64,000 bases of DNA from Citrobacter sp. wls619 (GTDB lineage Bacteria > Pseudomonadota > Gammaproteobacteria > Enterobacterales > Enterobacteriaceae): contig NZ_SZXJ01000035.1 in the NCBI RefSeq assembly GCF_005281345.1, forward strand, positions 186,001 through 250,000, in the 5' to 3' direction. Below the pieces are notes generated by a model. The model was not told where the DNA came from. It did no database searches and was given only the letters and a program-made list of their open reading frames with translations. Of the stretch, positions 40,038-51,408 are shown one piece after another. The position numbers were made by a program, and so were the translations under genes. Each line of letters starts with the position of its first letter. The first letter of the stretch is position 1.

Positions 40038-40997
40038 ATGCGGGTTCTGATCGTTAAAACATCGTCAATGGGCGATGTGCTGCATACATTGCCCGCATTA
40101 ACAGATGCGCAGCAGGCCATTGCGGATATTCAGTTTGATTGGGTAGTGGAAGAAGGGTTTGCTCAAATCCCCTCCTGGCATCCGGCCGTTGACCGTGTGA
40201 TCCCGGTGGCGATTCGCCGCTGGCGTAAAGCCTGGTTTTCCGCCCCCATTAAAGCGGAGCGCAAAGCTTTTCGCGATGCGGTGCGTTTACAAAACTATGA
40301 CGTGGTTATCGATGCGCAGGGGCTGGTAAAAAGCGCCGCACTGGTAACACGTCTGGCGCACGGCATTAAACATGGTATGGACTGGAGTACCGCGCGCGAA
40401 CCGCTGGCGAGTCTGTTTTACAATCGTAAGCATCATATCGCCAAACAACAGCATGCTGTTGAACGTACTCGTGAGCTGTTCGCGAAAAGTCTGGGATATG
40501 CCAAACCCCAGTCGCAGGGTGATTACGCGATTGCACAGCATTTTCTGAATGAACGCAATGCCGATGCAGGGCAGTATGCCGTCTTCCTGCACGCCACCAC
40601 TCGTGATGACAAGCACTGGCCGGAAGCAAAGTGGCGGGAGCTCATTGGATTATTCAATCACGCAGGAATACGTATTAAGCTCCCCTGGGGTGCTCCGCAT
40701 GAAGAAACGCGAGCCAGACGACTGGCAGAAGGATTTGATTACGTAGATGTTTTACCGCGCATGAGTCTTGGGGATGTCGCCCGGATATTAGCCGGCGCTA
40801 AGTTTGTGGTATCCGTTGATACCGGATTAAGCCACTTGACCGCCGCACTGGATCGGCCGAATGTTACGCTATATGGCCCTACGGACCCGGGGTTGATTGG
40901 GGGATACGGGAAGAATCAGGTCACATGTCGTGCCCCGGAAGGAAAGCTTGCTTTGCTTGAACCCACTCAGGTTTATTCTCACATAGCGCGGCTGTAA
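40038..40997 (+). CDS. waaC: ADP-heptose:LPS heptosyltransferase I WaaC
   Basis: A 319-residue GT9 enzyme that transfers the first heptose to Kdo2-lipid A. MRVLIVKTSSMGDVLHTLPA and FVVSVDTGLSHLTAALDRP are diagnostic. The body follows E. coli WaaC closely but the last 20 residues (after CRAPEGK) diverge. In E. coli the O-antigen ligase gene follows directly on this strand; here the operon ends and converging genes begin, with a long inverted repeat immediately downstream. Confidence 0.97.
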   Translation: MRVLIVKTSSMGDVLHTLPALTDAQQAIADIQFDWVVEEGFAQIPSWHPAVDRVIPVAIRRWRKAWFSAPIKAERKAFRDAVRLQNYDVVIDAQGLVKSAALVTRLAHGIKHGMDWSTAREPLASLFYNRKHHIAKQQHAVERTRELFAKSLGYAKPQSQGDYAIAQHFLNERNADAGQYAVFLHATTRDDKHWPEAKWRELIGLFNHAGIRIKLPWGAPHEETRARRLAEGFDYVDVLPRMSLGDVARILAGAKFVVSVDTGLSHLTAALDRPNVTLYGPTDPGLIGGYGKNQVTCRAPEGKLALLEPTQVYSHIARL

Positions 40998-41010
40998 TTA
41001 TTCAGGTTTC

Positions 41011-41064
41011 GCAGATATGTTAAATTCGTTCTTATACAATCGCTTTGCTATTTAACATATCTGC
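41011..41064. repeat. Perfect 15-base inverted repeat after waaC
   Basis: Arms GCAGATATGTTAAAT and ATTTAACATATCTGC are exact reverse complements around a 24-base AT-rich loop. The stem is AT-rich and is not followed by a T-run on either strand, so it is not a typical intrinsic terminator. It marks the junction between the conserved hldD-waaF-waaC block and the AT-rich variable core genes. Confidence 0.8.
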
Positions 41065-41125
41065 AGCTGACTAAAACTATGCACTATATCGTATTTCATC
41101 CACGATTAAGCATTGTTGCATTCAT

Positions 41126-41896
41126 CTACTTCCACCAACATAAACCAAGAATAATTCGTCGGGCATGCCAGTATGAGGAGGAAATTTTACGTCTGAAAAG
41201 TGATTTTTTCTTTTTCTTGTGACTCTTTATCTCTTTACGTTCTTTCTCTAACCAGCTCCCGGACAACTCTTCAGGGTGATGGACAAAGTTTGCCAGGTAT
41301 ATATCAGAAAAATACCCCTGGCGCATCAGATATGCCCATTCGTCTATGATGAAAAAGTTATTTTCAAAACGGGAAACAAGTTTTTGAGCTGTTACAGAAT
41401 TCATTAAATAACCGCAGGCTCGCAAAACATATCCATGACCAAATATGACTTTGCCGAATGTCTGGCCACCAATTTTCTTGAGTTTAAGCAAATTTAAGAC
41501 AACTTTATTCTTATACCTTAAACCATCCTGCCCACCAAGTAGGTATAACGCGTCTTTATTGAGAACACTTTCATCGACAGTCGATATAAATTCCTTAAAA
41601 TTCTGATCGATAATTGCGTCATCTTCAAGAATACAAACCCAATCTTGCCCACTCTGCCCAAACTGTTTAAATGCTTTCATATGGCTTAGTGAGCAACCCA
41701 GTTCACCATCAGTAGGCGTATGGTTTTCCCTGTGCTGAAAGTCAGTTAACGGTATCTTGCGCTTTTCTTCGGCAGACAAATTCTTCCCATAGATAGCATC
41801 AACAAACGAATACTCGATATTTAATTCATTCATTATATCTGATACGCGTTTTCGTCGGGCATCGTCAAAAGGAAGCGAAATGACCAGCACGTGCAT
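41126..41896 (-). CDS. GT25 family LPS core glycosyltransferase
   Basis: A 256-residue family 25 transferase (LgtB/LpsA type). Typical features are VISLPFDDARRKRV at the N-terminus, FVDAIYGKNLS, ELGCSLSHMKAF, the ILEDDA acidic motif and GHGYVLRACGY. The C-terminal tail is very basic (HKKKKKSLFRRK), suggesting peripheral membrane association. It is the last gene of the leftward waaQ-waaG-waaP group. Members commonly add galactose or glucose to LPS oligosaccharide; the exact sugar here is unknown. The gene is AT-rich relative to waaC. Confidence 0.8.
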   Translation of the reverse strand: MHVLVISLPFDDARRKRVSDIMNELNIEYSFVDAIYGKNLSAEEKRKIPLTDFQHRENHTPTDGELGCSLSHMKAFKQFGQSGQDWVCILEDDAIIDQNFKEFISTVDESVLNKDALYLLGGQDGLRYKNKVVLNLLKLKKIGGQTFGKVIFGHGYVLRACGYLMNSVTAQKLVSRFENNFFIIDEWAYLMRQGYFSDIYLANFVHHPEELSGSWLEKERKEIKSHKKKKKSLFRRKISSSYWHARRIILGLCWWK

Positions 41897-42023
41897 GAGT
41901 TCAAACCCTCTAATATAATTAAGCCAGAACAGTCATCGTGAAATAAAGATTAACAATTACTGGCCTGCTGAATAAGCTTAATTAACTATTCTATGTAGCT
42001 ATACAAAGCCTATTTTTTCATAT

Positions 42024-42821
42024 TTATAGTTTATTCTTTGACGTATGATTAATAATCTTATCGGTTTTTCTTGCATAGGTTGCAAAGAGTTCAGACTCAT
42101 CACGAATAATTTGATTAATGTCTTTTTTAAAGTATATCTTCAGAAATCTGAAGTAGTCTCTTTGCGTTAACCCGATGTTTAACGAGGAGAAGTACAAACC
42201 AATCAGATCTTTATTGCGCCAACGAATAGGAACCGCATTTCTTATCTGAGCCCGGTGCAGATCAATAACCGACAGTTTGAACGCATTATCCTCAAAATTG
42301 GCCGGTTGATGCAATAAGAAGTGACAGAGATAGCAATCACGGTGATTAACGCCTCCCTGATGCATCCTTCTGACCATAATGGCAAGACGCTCAATTAATG
42401 CCATCTTAATTTTTCGCGCAGGTGGATTCACCAACCAATTTGCGCAATAGTCTTCCAGGCTAACCGCCGGACTCAGATCTTCAGTTATAATAAATGAGAT
42501 ACGGTTGAGCGGATTTATACCTTGTTGCCCGAAACCAACACCGTGCATTGTATCAACGTCCAGTTCCTGCAAACGGTGTATCGCATTCCATTCTCTATCA
42601 GCTCCGAGTACCGGCAAACGTAAAGAGAATAAGTTTTTGATAACTTCCTTCAGTTTAGTTCCCTGGTGCCATTTCAGGAAATAGCTTCTACCTGCAATCT
42701 CAAACCTTATCGTTCTGCGCGTTTCGAGCTGCCTAAATGTTTCTCCCTGCAGCTTCTGCACTTCAGAAAAAGCATCTTTCCCTTTCCACAAGGATAAAAA
42801 TGGTTCTTTTAACTCAACCAT
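42024..42821 (-). CDS. waaP: LPS core heptose(I) kinase WaaP
   Basis: A 265-residue kinase, the E. coli length, that phosphorylates the first heptose, a modification needed for outer membrane stability. The kinase-like motifs are YFLKWH (lysine of the N-lobe), [12 protein letters not shown] (catalytic loop) and [10 protein letters not shown] (metal site). I start it at ATG 42821 (MVELKEPF); the in-frame GTG codons just upstream are inside the waaG end and less likely. It overlaps waaG by eight bases and precedes the GT25 gene. Confidence 0.95.
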   Translation of the reverse strand: MVELKEPFLSLWKGKDAFSEVQKLQGETFRQLETRRTIRFEIAGRSYFLKWHQGTKLKEVIKNLFSLRLPVLGADREWNAIHRLQELDVDTMHGVGFGQQGINPLNRISFIITEDLSPAVSLEDYCANWLVNPPARKIKMALIERLAIMVRRMHQGGVNHRDCYLCHFLLHQPANFEDNAFKLSVIDLHRAQIRNAVPIRWRNKDLIGLYFSSLNIGLTQRDYFRFLKIYFKKDINQIIRDESELFATYARKTDKIINHTSKNKL

Positions 42822-43938
42822 GGGCACCACCTATAATAATATCAGCTGCTTTCTCAGGTAGACTATAAAGGTCTTGAGTATCAGCAAAGTGTTGTGCATT
42901 CTCTTTCCATGCTTTTCTCTGCCCTGAGTCAGTTAAAGATAAATAAACAGCTTCATTTAATAATTTTTGTTCAAACGGTTCATCAATAACAATCCCGCAC
43001 TCAGCATCTCTAACATAATGAGCATATCCGCATACTGCCGTTGTTATGACAGGTAAACCTGCTGCAATTGCTTCAACCAGCACGATCCCTGCGGCTTCCT
43101 GGTATGCCGGATGAATCAATAGATCGGCTGCTGCCATTAACTCTGAGACATCATTACGGCCAGGGAAGAACTTGATATTGTCAGCAACAGCATACTCTGT
43201 TGCCAGCTTTATATAGCGATCAGGCTTATCCTGACCCACAACAAACAGAATCGTTTGTTTACGGACAGCTTCCGGTAAGGAAGCGATCGCCTTGATAGTT
43301 CTGTCGACACCCTTACGGGTAAAATCAGAACCGATTTGTATAATTAAATACTGGGAATCACTGATATCATTTTCTTTCCTGAAGCTAGCTCTACAATTTG
43401 TTGGCTGAGAGCTGTATTTTCTGTCAGGATAAATCCCCGGCGGAAGGATATGAAAACGCGCTGGCTCAGTATGATAGTGCTTCTGAAAATCCGCAATTTG
43501 CTTATCTGTTAGCATTAACAGCTGTGTTGATTTTCCCTCAGCAAATGTAGCTTTTTCAAAGGCGGCATAATGCCGGTATCGCGGTGTCAGACGATAGAGC
43601 AAACCTTTTTCTTGCGCGACTTTTTCTGCGTAGCAGACATCAGCAGCATAATAAACATCTAACCCAGGCATTTTATTGAACCCAACGATCCGGTCTGCTG
43701 GATTACTCTCAAGATGTTTACTTACCCACCGATGATACTCAGCATTTTTCCCGTTGTTGGAGCATGACCTCACAGGAACAATGATGATCTCCAGGCTGTC
43801 TGGAATATTTCCTTGCCATGATTGTGTGTAAACCCGAACATGATGTCCACGTGATGCGACTGTCGACGCTATACGCAAAAAATCACGCTGTAACCCACCA
43901 AAAGGGAAATATTTATACAAACAGAAAGCAATAACCAT
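42814..43938 (-). CDS. waaG: LPS core glucosyltransferase I WaaG
   Basis: A 374-residue GT4 enzyme that adds the first outer-core glucose to heptose II. The N-terminus [20 protein letters not shown] and the UDP-sugar region [22 protein letters not shown] are those of Waa[17 protein letters not shown] lies between. Length equals the E. coli protein. It follows waaQ by 21 bases and overlaps waaP by eight, so waaQGP are a transcriptional unit. Confidence 0.96.
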   Translation of the reverse strand: MVIAFCLYKYFPFGGLQRDFLRIASTVASRGHHVRVYTQSWQGNIPDSLEIIIVPVRSCSNNGKNAEYHRWVSKHLESNPADRIVGFNKMPGLDVYYAADVCYAEKVAQEKGLLYRLTPRYRHYAAFEKATFAEGKSTQLLMLTDKQIADFQKHYHTEPARFHILPPGIYPDRKYSSQPTNCRASFRKENDISDSQYLIIQIGSDFTRKGVDRTIKAIASLPEAVRKQTILFVVGQDKPDRYIKLATEYAVADNIKFFPGRNDVSELMAAADLLIHPAYQEAAGIVLVEAIAAGLPVITTAVCGYAHYVRDAECGIVIDEPFEQKLLNEAVYLSLTDSGQRKAWKENAQHFADTQDLYSLPEKAADIIIGGAHG

Positions 43939-43959
43939 TTTATATATCCGGATGCTTTA

Positions 43960-44988
43960 TTAATCGAGTTTAGGTAACCGTAACGCTATGGCTGCAATCA
44001 CGTCTTCCGCAGGTATAGCTGATAAATATTTCTTACTTCGATCAAGTTTTTCACGCACAGGCATTGGTTGGTAATCACCAGCCCAAAATTGAACCACATC
44101 ATCAGACCATGGTCGCCAGGCGATATGATCGGTGGCGCCGAAAAGACAAATAATGGGGGTTTTAACAGCTGCGGCAATATGCATCGGGGCAGAGTCGACA
44201 CCAATAAAAAGCACAGCATGATCAATTAATGCAGCAAGCTCAGGGAATGTTGTCTTCCCGGCAATTTCAGTTAACGGTTTGGTTTCACATGCCCTGGCAA
44301 TCTCATCGACGCAGGCAATATCGCTGGCACCGGGTCCAGAAGTCAGTACAACCTGATACCCCAAATGATGTATCGCATCAATCACCAGGGAGAATCTCTC
44401 ATTCTCCCACGACTTGAATTCTTGTCTCGCCGTAGGCTGTATAACAACATACTTCTGGGTATCAACCTGAGGAAGTTTTTTCCGAACAGATTGCCAGACT
44501 TGCTCACCATAAACCATTTTCAGTACCGGGACTGATTCTTTTAGATTTAATGGCGTCAGCACAGACAAATTACGTTCGACCCAATGATCGCCACTTAGAG
44601 GAACGTGATGAGTAAAACTGTCGCGCCAGAACTTCTTATTTCTGTGCGAGAAATCATGTGTCAACTTTATGGGGCAATCCAAACAACGACACAGTAAAGC
44701 AACTATCCACTGATCGGTGAGGTTGACCACTAAATCATAATGATTGCCACGTAGTACCTTGATCAGCGCTAAGAAATTTTTTGCCTTCTCAAAAGCAGAG
44801 CTCTTTTTATTTTTTATCCCATACAAAGCATGGATATCGGGGTTTTCAGATAAAATAGGAATGGTATCTTCGTAGAGTAAAACATCAATATCAGCATCAG
44901 GATAATTTTTTTTAAGCGTGCTGATGACCGGTGTGGTTAGCAACATATCGCCGTGAAAGCGCATTTTTATTACCAGGATCTTTTTCAC
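43960..44988 (-). CDS. waaQ: LPS core heptosyltransferase III WaaQ
   Basis: A 342-residue GT9 enzyme that adds the branching third heptose. The N-terminal ILVIKMRFHGDMLLTTPVISTLK and the binding motif LFIGVDSAPMHIAAAVKTPIICLFGATD mark it as WaaQ. It starts with GTG at 44988. It is first in the leftward operon, behind a JUMPstart/ops leader, as in E. coli and Salmonella. Confidence 0.95.
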   Translation of the reverse strand: MKKILVIKMRFHGDMLLTTPVISTLKKNYPDADIDVLLYEDTIPILSENPDIHALYGIKNKKSSAFEKAKNFLALIKVLRGNHYDLVVNLTDQWIVALLCRCLDCPIKLTHDFSHRNKKFWRDSFTHHVPLSGDHWVERNLSVLTPLNLKESVPVLKMVYGEQVWQSVRKKLPQVDTQKYVVIQPTARQEFKSWENERFSLVIDAIHHLGYQVVLTSGPGASDIACVDEIARACETKPLTEIAGKTTFPELAALIDHAVLFIGVDSAPMHIAAAVKTPIICLFGATDHIAWRPWSDDVVQFWAGDYQPMPVREKLDRSKKYLSAIPAEDVIAAIALRLPKLD

Positions 44989-45023
44989 ACTCTACCCTTT
45001 CAGGTTATTGTTAATTTTCAAAT

Positions 45024-45062
45024 CACGCTACCGCCCCAGGCTCAACAGCTACCTGTGCACTG
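45024..45062 (-). promoter_or_regulatory. JUMPstart with ops element upstream of waaQ
   Basis: Read on the minus strand, the segment starts CAGTGCACAGGTAGCTGTTG and ends in the ops core GGCGGTAGCGTG (45024-45035). This is the standard site at which RfaH is recruited to paused RNA polymerase, allowing transcription of long LPS and capsule operons. It lies 35 bases before the waaQ start, inside the 5' leader. The corresponding E. coli leader is also the source of a reported small RNA, RirA. Confidence 0.93.
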
Positions 45063-45253
45063 CAGAACACATCATCTTATTTTATCGCTTATATTGTACC
45101 ACTATTCACTTGACAATTCGATATCTATGAAAATTTTCTATGTGAATTAGAGAACAAATAAATATTTACAGTATATGAGACTATCTATCATGTTATGAAT
45201 ATTGAGCCTATATTCTCAACTACGTCACATAGGCTCATTTTAATCTTAATTCG

Positions 45254-46495
45254 TTACCCTGCCGACTCATTTTTATCATACAACATCAGGATAGCTATGC
45301 TGTATAATAAAAAGACATTTATGAACATCTTTTCAAATAAACAATATACCAGAATATAGCCAACAAGAGAGCACAGTAATGAAATGCTAAAAATATCTTT
45401 TTGGCTTCTGGCTCGGATATATATGTCTTTAAATGTAATGAAAAAAGCCGCAGTAAACAAGAAGAGACCAATTACCCCAACATTATAAAGAATTATAATA
45501 AAGAATGGTTCATCTATATTATAGCCATTGTTCCGTTCAGAATATACCCCGTCATTTTTCGGCGCATTATGGTCCTCTAAATACTGATTGTATGTAGAAT
45601 TTCCATATCCAATACCAAAGACGGCATTGTTGATATTTTCCATTACTAACGGGAAACGGTCTAAGATAATTTCATCACGACTGGATGTGACGTTATTCAT
45701 TTGCAGCGTTTGATCGACTTTCATTTTTACCTGACCCACTGTGTTGTAGGCCCCGATAAGCAAAACAACCATTATAACTAGCAAGCCAAAGGCAGCAGCC
45801 ATAAATCTCTTGATGGTTTTACCCACCAGAAATGAAATCAGGAAAATCTCTACAACAACTGCTAAGATCCCTGCCCGACTCCCGGTGTATGATAAAAAGA
45901 CAAATGCAAGTGCGGAAATAATATATAATACTGTTTTCAGGAAGTGATTATTGAATAAGATCGCCCCTGTTAATACAAAAGGAAATAGCATAACAACATA
46001 GAATGCGAAACCATAGCGAAGCTGTAGATACAATTCCTGCGGGTTATTTTTTATAATTCTTAAAATCGGCACCACTAAGATAATATAGGATAGAGTAAGT
46101 ATCGCACCAATGACAAAGACCTGTCTCAGTGAGGTTGTATGCTTACTGAATGCGCCAAAAAACAACATCATCACTAACGGGTAACGCCAGTCTTTTATCA
46201 ATATGATAAAAGCATCAAGAGACTTATCTTCGTAGGTGAAAAATACTATACAGAAAACACACCATAACGTGAAGAGTAACAATAATTTTCTCTTCTGCAT
46301 GAGATCGAGCACAATGTTTTTAATATCTATTTTATTGGCTTTAATATAGTAAATAGATAAAACTACAGCGAGCACAGAGGTCATATTTAGCACCCCTTGA
46401 TTATCTATCGTAAATAACCCAAAAATCATTAAAACCAATACAACTTTGCTTAAAATCAAGATATTACCGTTTTGACTGTATCTTACTTGATTCAT
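45254..46495 (-). CDS. waaL: O-antigen ligase WaaL
   Basis: A polytopic inner membrane protein of about 413 residues with roughly ten hydrophobic segments and a large periplasmic loop around residues 255-350. The Wzy_C/ligase-type motifs YTGSRAG and GIGYGNS are present. WaaL joins undecaprenyl-linked O antigen to the completed core on the periplasmic side. WaaL sequences vary widely, so the assignment rests on topology, motifs and location. ATG 46495 is taken as start; a TTG three codons upstream is possible. It is on the same strand as waaQ but lies upstream of the JUMPstart leader, and is divergent from the GT8 gene. Confidence 0.85.
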   Translation of the reverse strand: MNQVRYSQNGNILILSKVVLVLMIFGLFTIDNQGVLNMTSVLAVVLSIYYIKANKIDIKNIVLDLMQKRKLLLLFTLWCVFCIVFFTYEDKSLDAFIILIKDWRYPLVMMLFFGAFSKHTTSLRQVFVIGAILTLSYIILVVPILRIIKNNPQELYLQLRYGFAFYVVMLFPFVLTGAILFNNHFLKTVLYIISALAFVFLSYTGSRAGILAVVVEIFLISFLVGKTIKRFMAAAFGLLVIMVVLLIGAYNTVGQVKMKVDQTLQMNNVTSSRDEIILDRFPLVMENINNAVFGIGYGNSTYNQYLEDHNAPKNDGVYSERNNGYNIDEPFFIIILYNVGVIGLFLFTAAFFITFKDIYIRARSQKDIFSISLLCSLVGYILVYCLFEKMFINVFLLYSIAILMLYDKNESAG

Positions 46496-46806
46496 AAAAT
46501 TCAAATCTCACTTCTTCAAATTGCCTTGTTAATCAACGACAAACACTCGCTCGCACGATTTATGGGGCATATCTTATTATATAACATCGTAAAAATCCCC
46601 CATTAATTTTAGTCTCTTCCTCTCACCGTGTACCTTCATTCAAATCACAGAAAGATTCTCACATAACATAATGATTAATAAAGCAAATTTAGTCATAAAG
46701 TATCTCTTTCCTTCCTTTACAGTTTGTTCTATTCTATGCCGACAGGAGAGCCATTTTGTCTTACATAAACACACGTGCACTCTGAAAGAATCAAAAGGAA
46801 AAAGAT
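46496..46806. promoter_or_regulatory. Divergent waaL/GT8 control region
   Basis: These 311 bases hold no gene. They are strongly AT-rich and must contain the promoters for leftward waaL and rightward GT8. No JUMPstart or ops sequence is seen here. AAAAGGAAAAAG just before 46807 is the GT8 ribosome-binding site. Confidence 0.5.
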
Positions 46807-47796
46807 GTGAAAGAAAATATAATAAAATATATTAAGAATGCACATATTGAAAATGACGATAAAAAAAGTACATGTGTCAATATTACCTATGGCGCTGACA
46901 GACCTTTTCTTTACGGTACGGGCGTTTCAATAACATCGGTACTTTTAAATAATCGTGATCTGAATTTCCATTTCCATATTTTCACTAATTATCTTGATGA
47001 ACATCAACTTCATCTTTTTTCTGTCCTGGCAAGCCAATACAACACCCGTATTACGTTTTATGTACTGGATGATAATGAATTAAAAAATCTACCTACTGCA
47101 TCTAAGGCATGGAATTATTCAATCTATTTTAGACTTATTGCAATCGATTATTTTGCCGATAAACTCAGCAGCATTATATATCTTGACTCTGATATTATAT
47201 GTAAAGGAAGCCTTGCCTCGTTACTCACGAAAGAATTTAATGGCAATGTATTAATGGCTGTCCATGATAGCTTTGTCGATACATCTGCTGTTGCCGGCAT
47301 AAATCCAGGCCTGTACTTCAACTCAGGCTTCATGTATTTTAATCTTCCAGAATTAAAAGATACTAATTTGACTCTACAGGTCATTTCAAAGGTCAATGAA
47401 AATCGTTTCTCACATCCCGACCAGGATGCGTTGAACGTCCTCTTTAATGATCGCGTAAAAATTCTGGATCATAAATTCAATTCATTCTTTAACATCGATA
47501 CGTTAGCCAAGAAAGGGGGGGATGCCTTTAAAATCACATCACAAACGGTATTCATTCATTATGTCGGCGTCACTAAACCCTGGCATGACTGGGCGCAATA
47601 TTATGCTGAAGTAGAATACTTCAAAATAGCCAGAGAGAATTCGCCGTGGAAAGATATTCCTTTATTGGCACCCACTACGTATAAACAGCTATCGCGAAAA
47701 AGCACACATTTAAAACACAATGGTCAACTCCTCGGTGCTTTTATTTTCTATGTTAAGTATTTAGTTAACAAGTACCAAACACAGAAAAAACGCTAA
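46807..47796 (+). CDS. GT8 family LPS core glycosyltransferase (WaaI/WaaO/WaaJ type)
   Basis: A 329-residue family 8 retaining transferase. The N-terminal NITYGADRPFLYGTGVSITSVL, the metal-binding DxD in IYLDSDIICKG, NSGFMYFN, and the C-terminal IHYVGVTKPWHDW are all characteristic of the enterobacterial core enzymes WaaO/WaaI/WaaJ. It starts with GTG at 46807 behind AAGGA. A run of seven G (47515-47521) lies within the coding region. It is transcribed rightward, away from the other core genes, and is AT-rich. It probably adds the second outer-core hexose after WaaG; donor sugar unknown. Confidence 0.85.
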   Translation: MKENIIKYIKNAHIENDDKKSTCVNITYGADRPFLYGTGVSITSVLLNNRDLNFHFHIFTNYLDEHQLHLFSVLASQYNTRITFYVLDDNELKNLPTASKAWNYSIYFRLIAIDYFADKLSSIIYLDSDIICKGSLASLLTKEFNGNVLMAVHDSFVDTSAVAGINPGLYFNSGFMYFNLPELKDTNLTLQVISKVNENRFSHPDQDALNVLFNDRVKILDHKFNSFFNIDTLAKKGGDAFKITSQTVFIHYVGVTKPWHDWAQYYAEVEYFKIARENSPWKDIPLLAPTTYKQLSRKSTHLKHNGQLLGAFIFYVKYLVNKYQTQKKR

Positions 47797-47820
47797 TGCA
47801 TTGATATTATTGTTTTTTCA

Positions 47821-47882
47821 GGAATGGTTATGTCTCCGGCATATTCCATAAAAAGATCGGTTTTTACGACCATAACCATTCC
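47821..47882. repeat. Perfect 12-base inverted repeat between GT8 and waaA
   Basis: Arms GGAATGGTTATG and CATAACCATTCC are exact reverse complements with a 38-base loop. It lies 24 bases after the GT8 stop and about 160 bases before waaA. It has no T-run and no sequence similarity to the repeat after waaC. Confidence 0.75.
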
Positions 47883-48042
47883 GTTTTTAGCCTTCCACTG
47901 CAGAGATTACCAAGCGGGACAACACAACTCAGGCCCCCTTTCTCGTGATCCGTACAGTTTCCTCAAAAAATCAGCAAAAATGATGGTAAAGCCATAGTTA
48001 AATACATAGAATCCCCAGCACATCCATAAGCCAGCTACTATT

Positions 48043-49808
<1,766 letters not shown>

Positions 49809-49815
49809 CGCATTT

Positions 49816-49849
49816 AGCCGGGTAAGCCGACAAGGTTTATCCGGCCTGC
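49816..49849. repeat. REP-like palindrome between coaD and mutM
   Basis: GCCGGGTAAGCC...TTTATCCGGCCTGC fills the gap between the two convergent genes. Confidence 0.75.
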
Positions 49850-49857
49850 AATGGATG

Positions 49858-50667
49858 TTATTTCTGACAGCGGCGGCAGTAGAACGTCGTTCGCTGAGCG
49901 TGCTTAGTCGCAACGATTGGCGCTCCGCATACGCGGCAAGGCTCACCTTCACGTCCATAAACCTGTAATTCCTGAGCAAAATAGCCTGGCTTACCGTCAC
50001 TTTGCAGAAAATCTTTCAGCGTCGTTCCACCCTGCTCGATAGAGCGCAGCAATACAGCCTTAATAACGCGTACCAGCAGCTCACACTCATCTTTCGACAG
50101 CGATGATGCCAGGCGGTCAGGATGAATGCCAGCCGCAAAGAGAGACTCACTGGCGTAGATATTTCCCACCCCCACCACCAGCTTGTTATCCATCAGCCAG
50201 GGTTTTATCGCCGTTTTCTTCTTTGCGCATTTCTGCTGGAGATAAACGGCGTTGAAATCGTCGCTCAGCGGCTCTGGGCCAAGATGAGCGAAGACATTAT
50301 GTCCATCCAGTTCTTTCGTCCACAGCCAGGCGCCAAAACGCCGAGGATCGGTATACCGCAGGACTTTGCCATTACTCATCACTAAGTCGACGTGATCATG
50401 CTTTTCTGCGGGAAGTTCTTCAGGAAGAATACGCAGACTACCCGACATCCCCAGATGAATGATAATCCAGCCATCCGTCAGTTCCAGCAGCAGGTATTTC
50501 GCGCGGCGCTGTACGCTGAGTACAGGTTTATCGCTCAGGCGATAGATTTCCTCAGATACCGGCCAGCGCAAACGACCATTACGCACAGTGGCGTGTAGAA
50601 TCGTCGCCCCTACCAGATGCGGCTCAATACCACGGCGACTGGTTTCGACTTCAGGTAATTCAGGCAT
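49858..50667 (-). CDS. mutM: Formamidopyrimidine-DNA glycosylase MutM (Fpg)
   Basis: A 269-residue base-excision enzyme that removes 8-oxoguanine and cleaves the strand. The catalytic N-terminal proline is in MPELPEVET, and the C-terminal zinc finger CRVCGAPIV...FYCRRCQK is intact. I start it at ATG 50667, since the proline must be residue 2 after Met removal; the open frame extends 18 codons upstream but cannot be translated into active enzyme. It follows rpmG behind a terminator. Confidence 0.98.
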   Translation of the reverse strand: MPELPEVETSRRGIEPHLVGATILHATVRNGRLRWPVSEEIYRLSDKPVLSVQRRAKYLLLELTDGWIIIHLGMSGSLRILPEELPAEKHDHVDLVMSNGKVLRYTDPRRFGAWLWTKELDGHNVFAHLGPEPLSDDFNAVYLQQKCAKKKTAIKPWLMDNKLVVGVGNIYASESLFAAGIHPDRLASSLSKDECELLVRVIKAVLLRSIEQGGTTLKDFLQSDGKPGYFAQELQVYGREGEPCRVCGAPIVATKHAQRTTFYCRRCQK

Positions 50668-50716
50668 AGCATCTCCGGCGCTGTAACAGGTCTCATTAAT
50701 ATGGGGACGGCCAGAA

Positions 50717-50746
50717 AACAAAAAACCCCGCCGAGGCAGGGTTTTT
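50717..50746 (-). terminator. Intrinsic terminator after rpmBG
   Basis: On the minus strand AAACCCTGCC-TCGG-CGGGGTTT is followed by a T-run, about 20 bases past the rpmG stop. It would end ribosomal protein transcripts and reduce read-through into mutM. Confidence 0.88.
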
Positions 50747-50765
50747 CTTTACATCAAAACGAAAA

Positions 50766-50936
<171 letters not shown>

Positions 50937-50953
50937 TTATTTCCTCTTAGTAC

Positions 50954-51211
<258 letters not shown>

Positions 51212-51408
51212 TTAGCTCGAGCTTCGTATGGGGTATCGGCGCCTCGTCAGGCTTTACAGCCCGGTCATCGCGTAGTTCTAAGTGAACTCTCGATTGCCAG
51301 GCCCAAATGCCAAACCCGAGATTCTCAAAGGTGGCGTAGTATACGCTGACCCGGCGTTATGCTCAAGTCCCGAACAGACAAAGATCCCGATGGATCGCGT
51401 AAAGTGCG

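Noticed and set aside
40038-40997. waaC as a hybrid or truncated gene because its last 20 residues diverge
   Set aside because: Length is the same as in E. coli and the catalytic domains are complete; the C-terminus of this family varies naturally.
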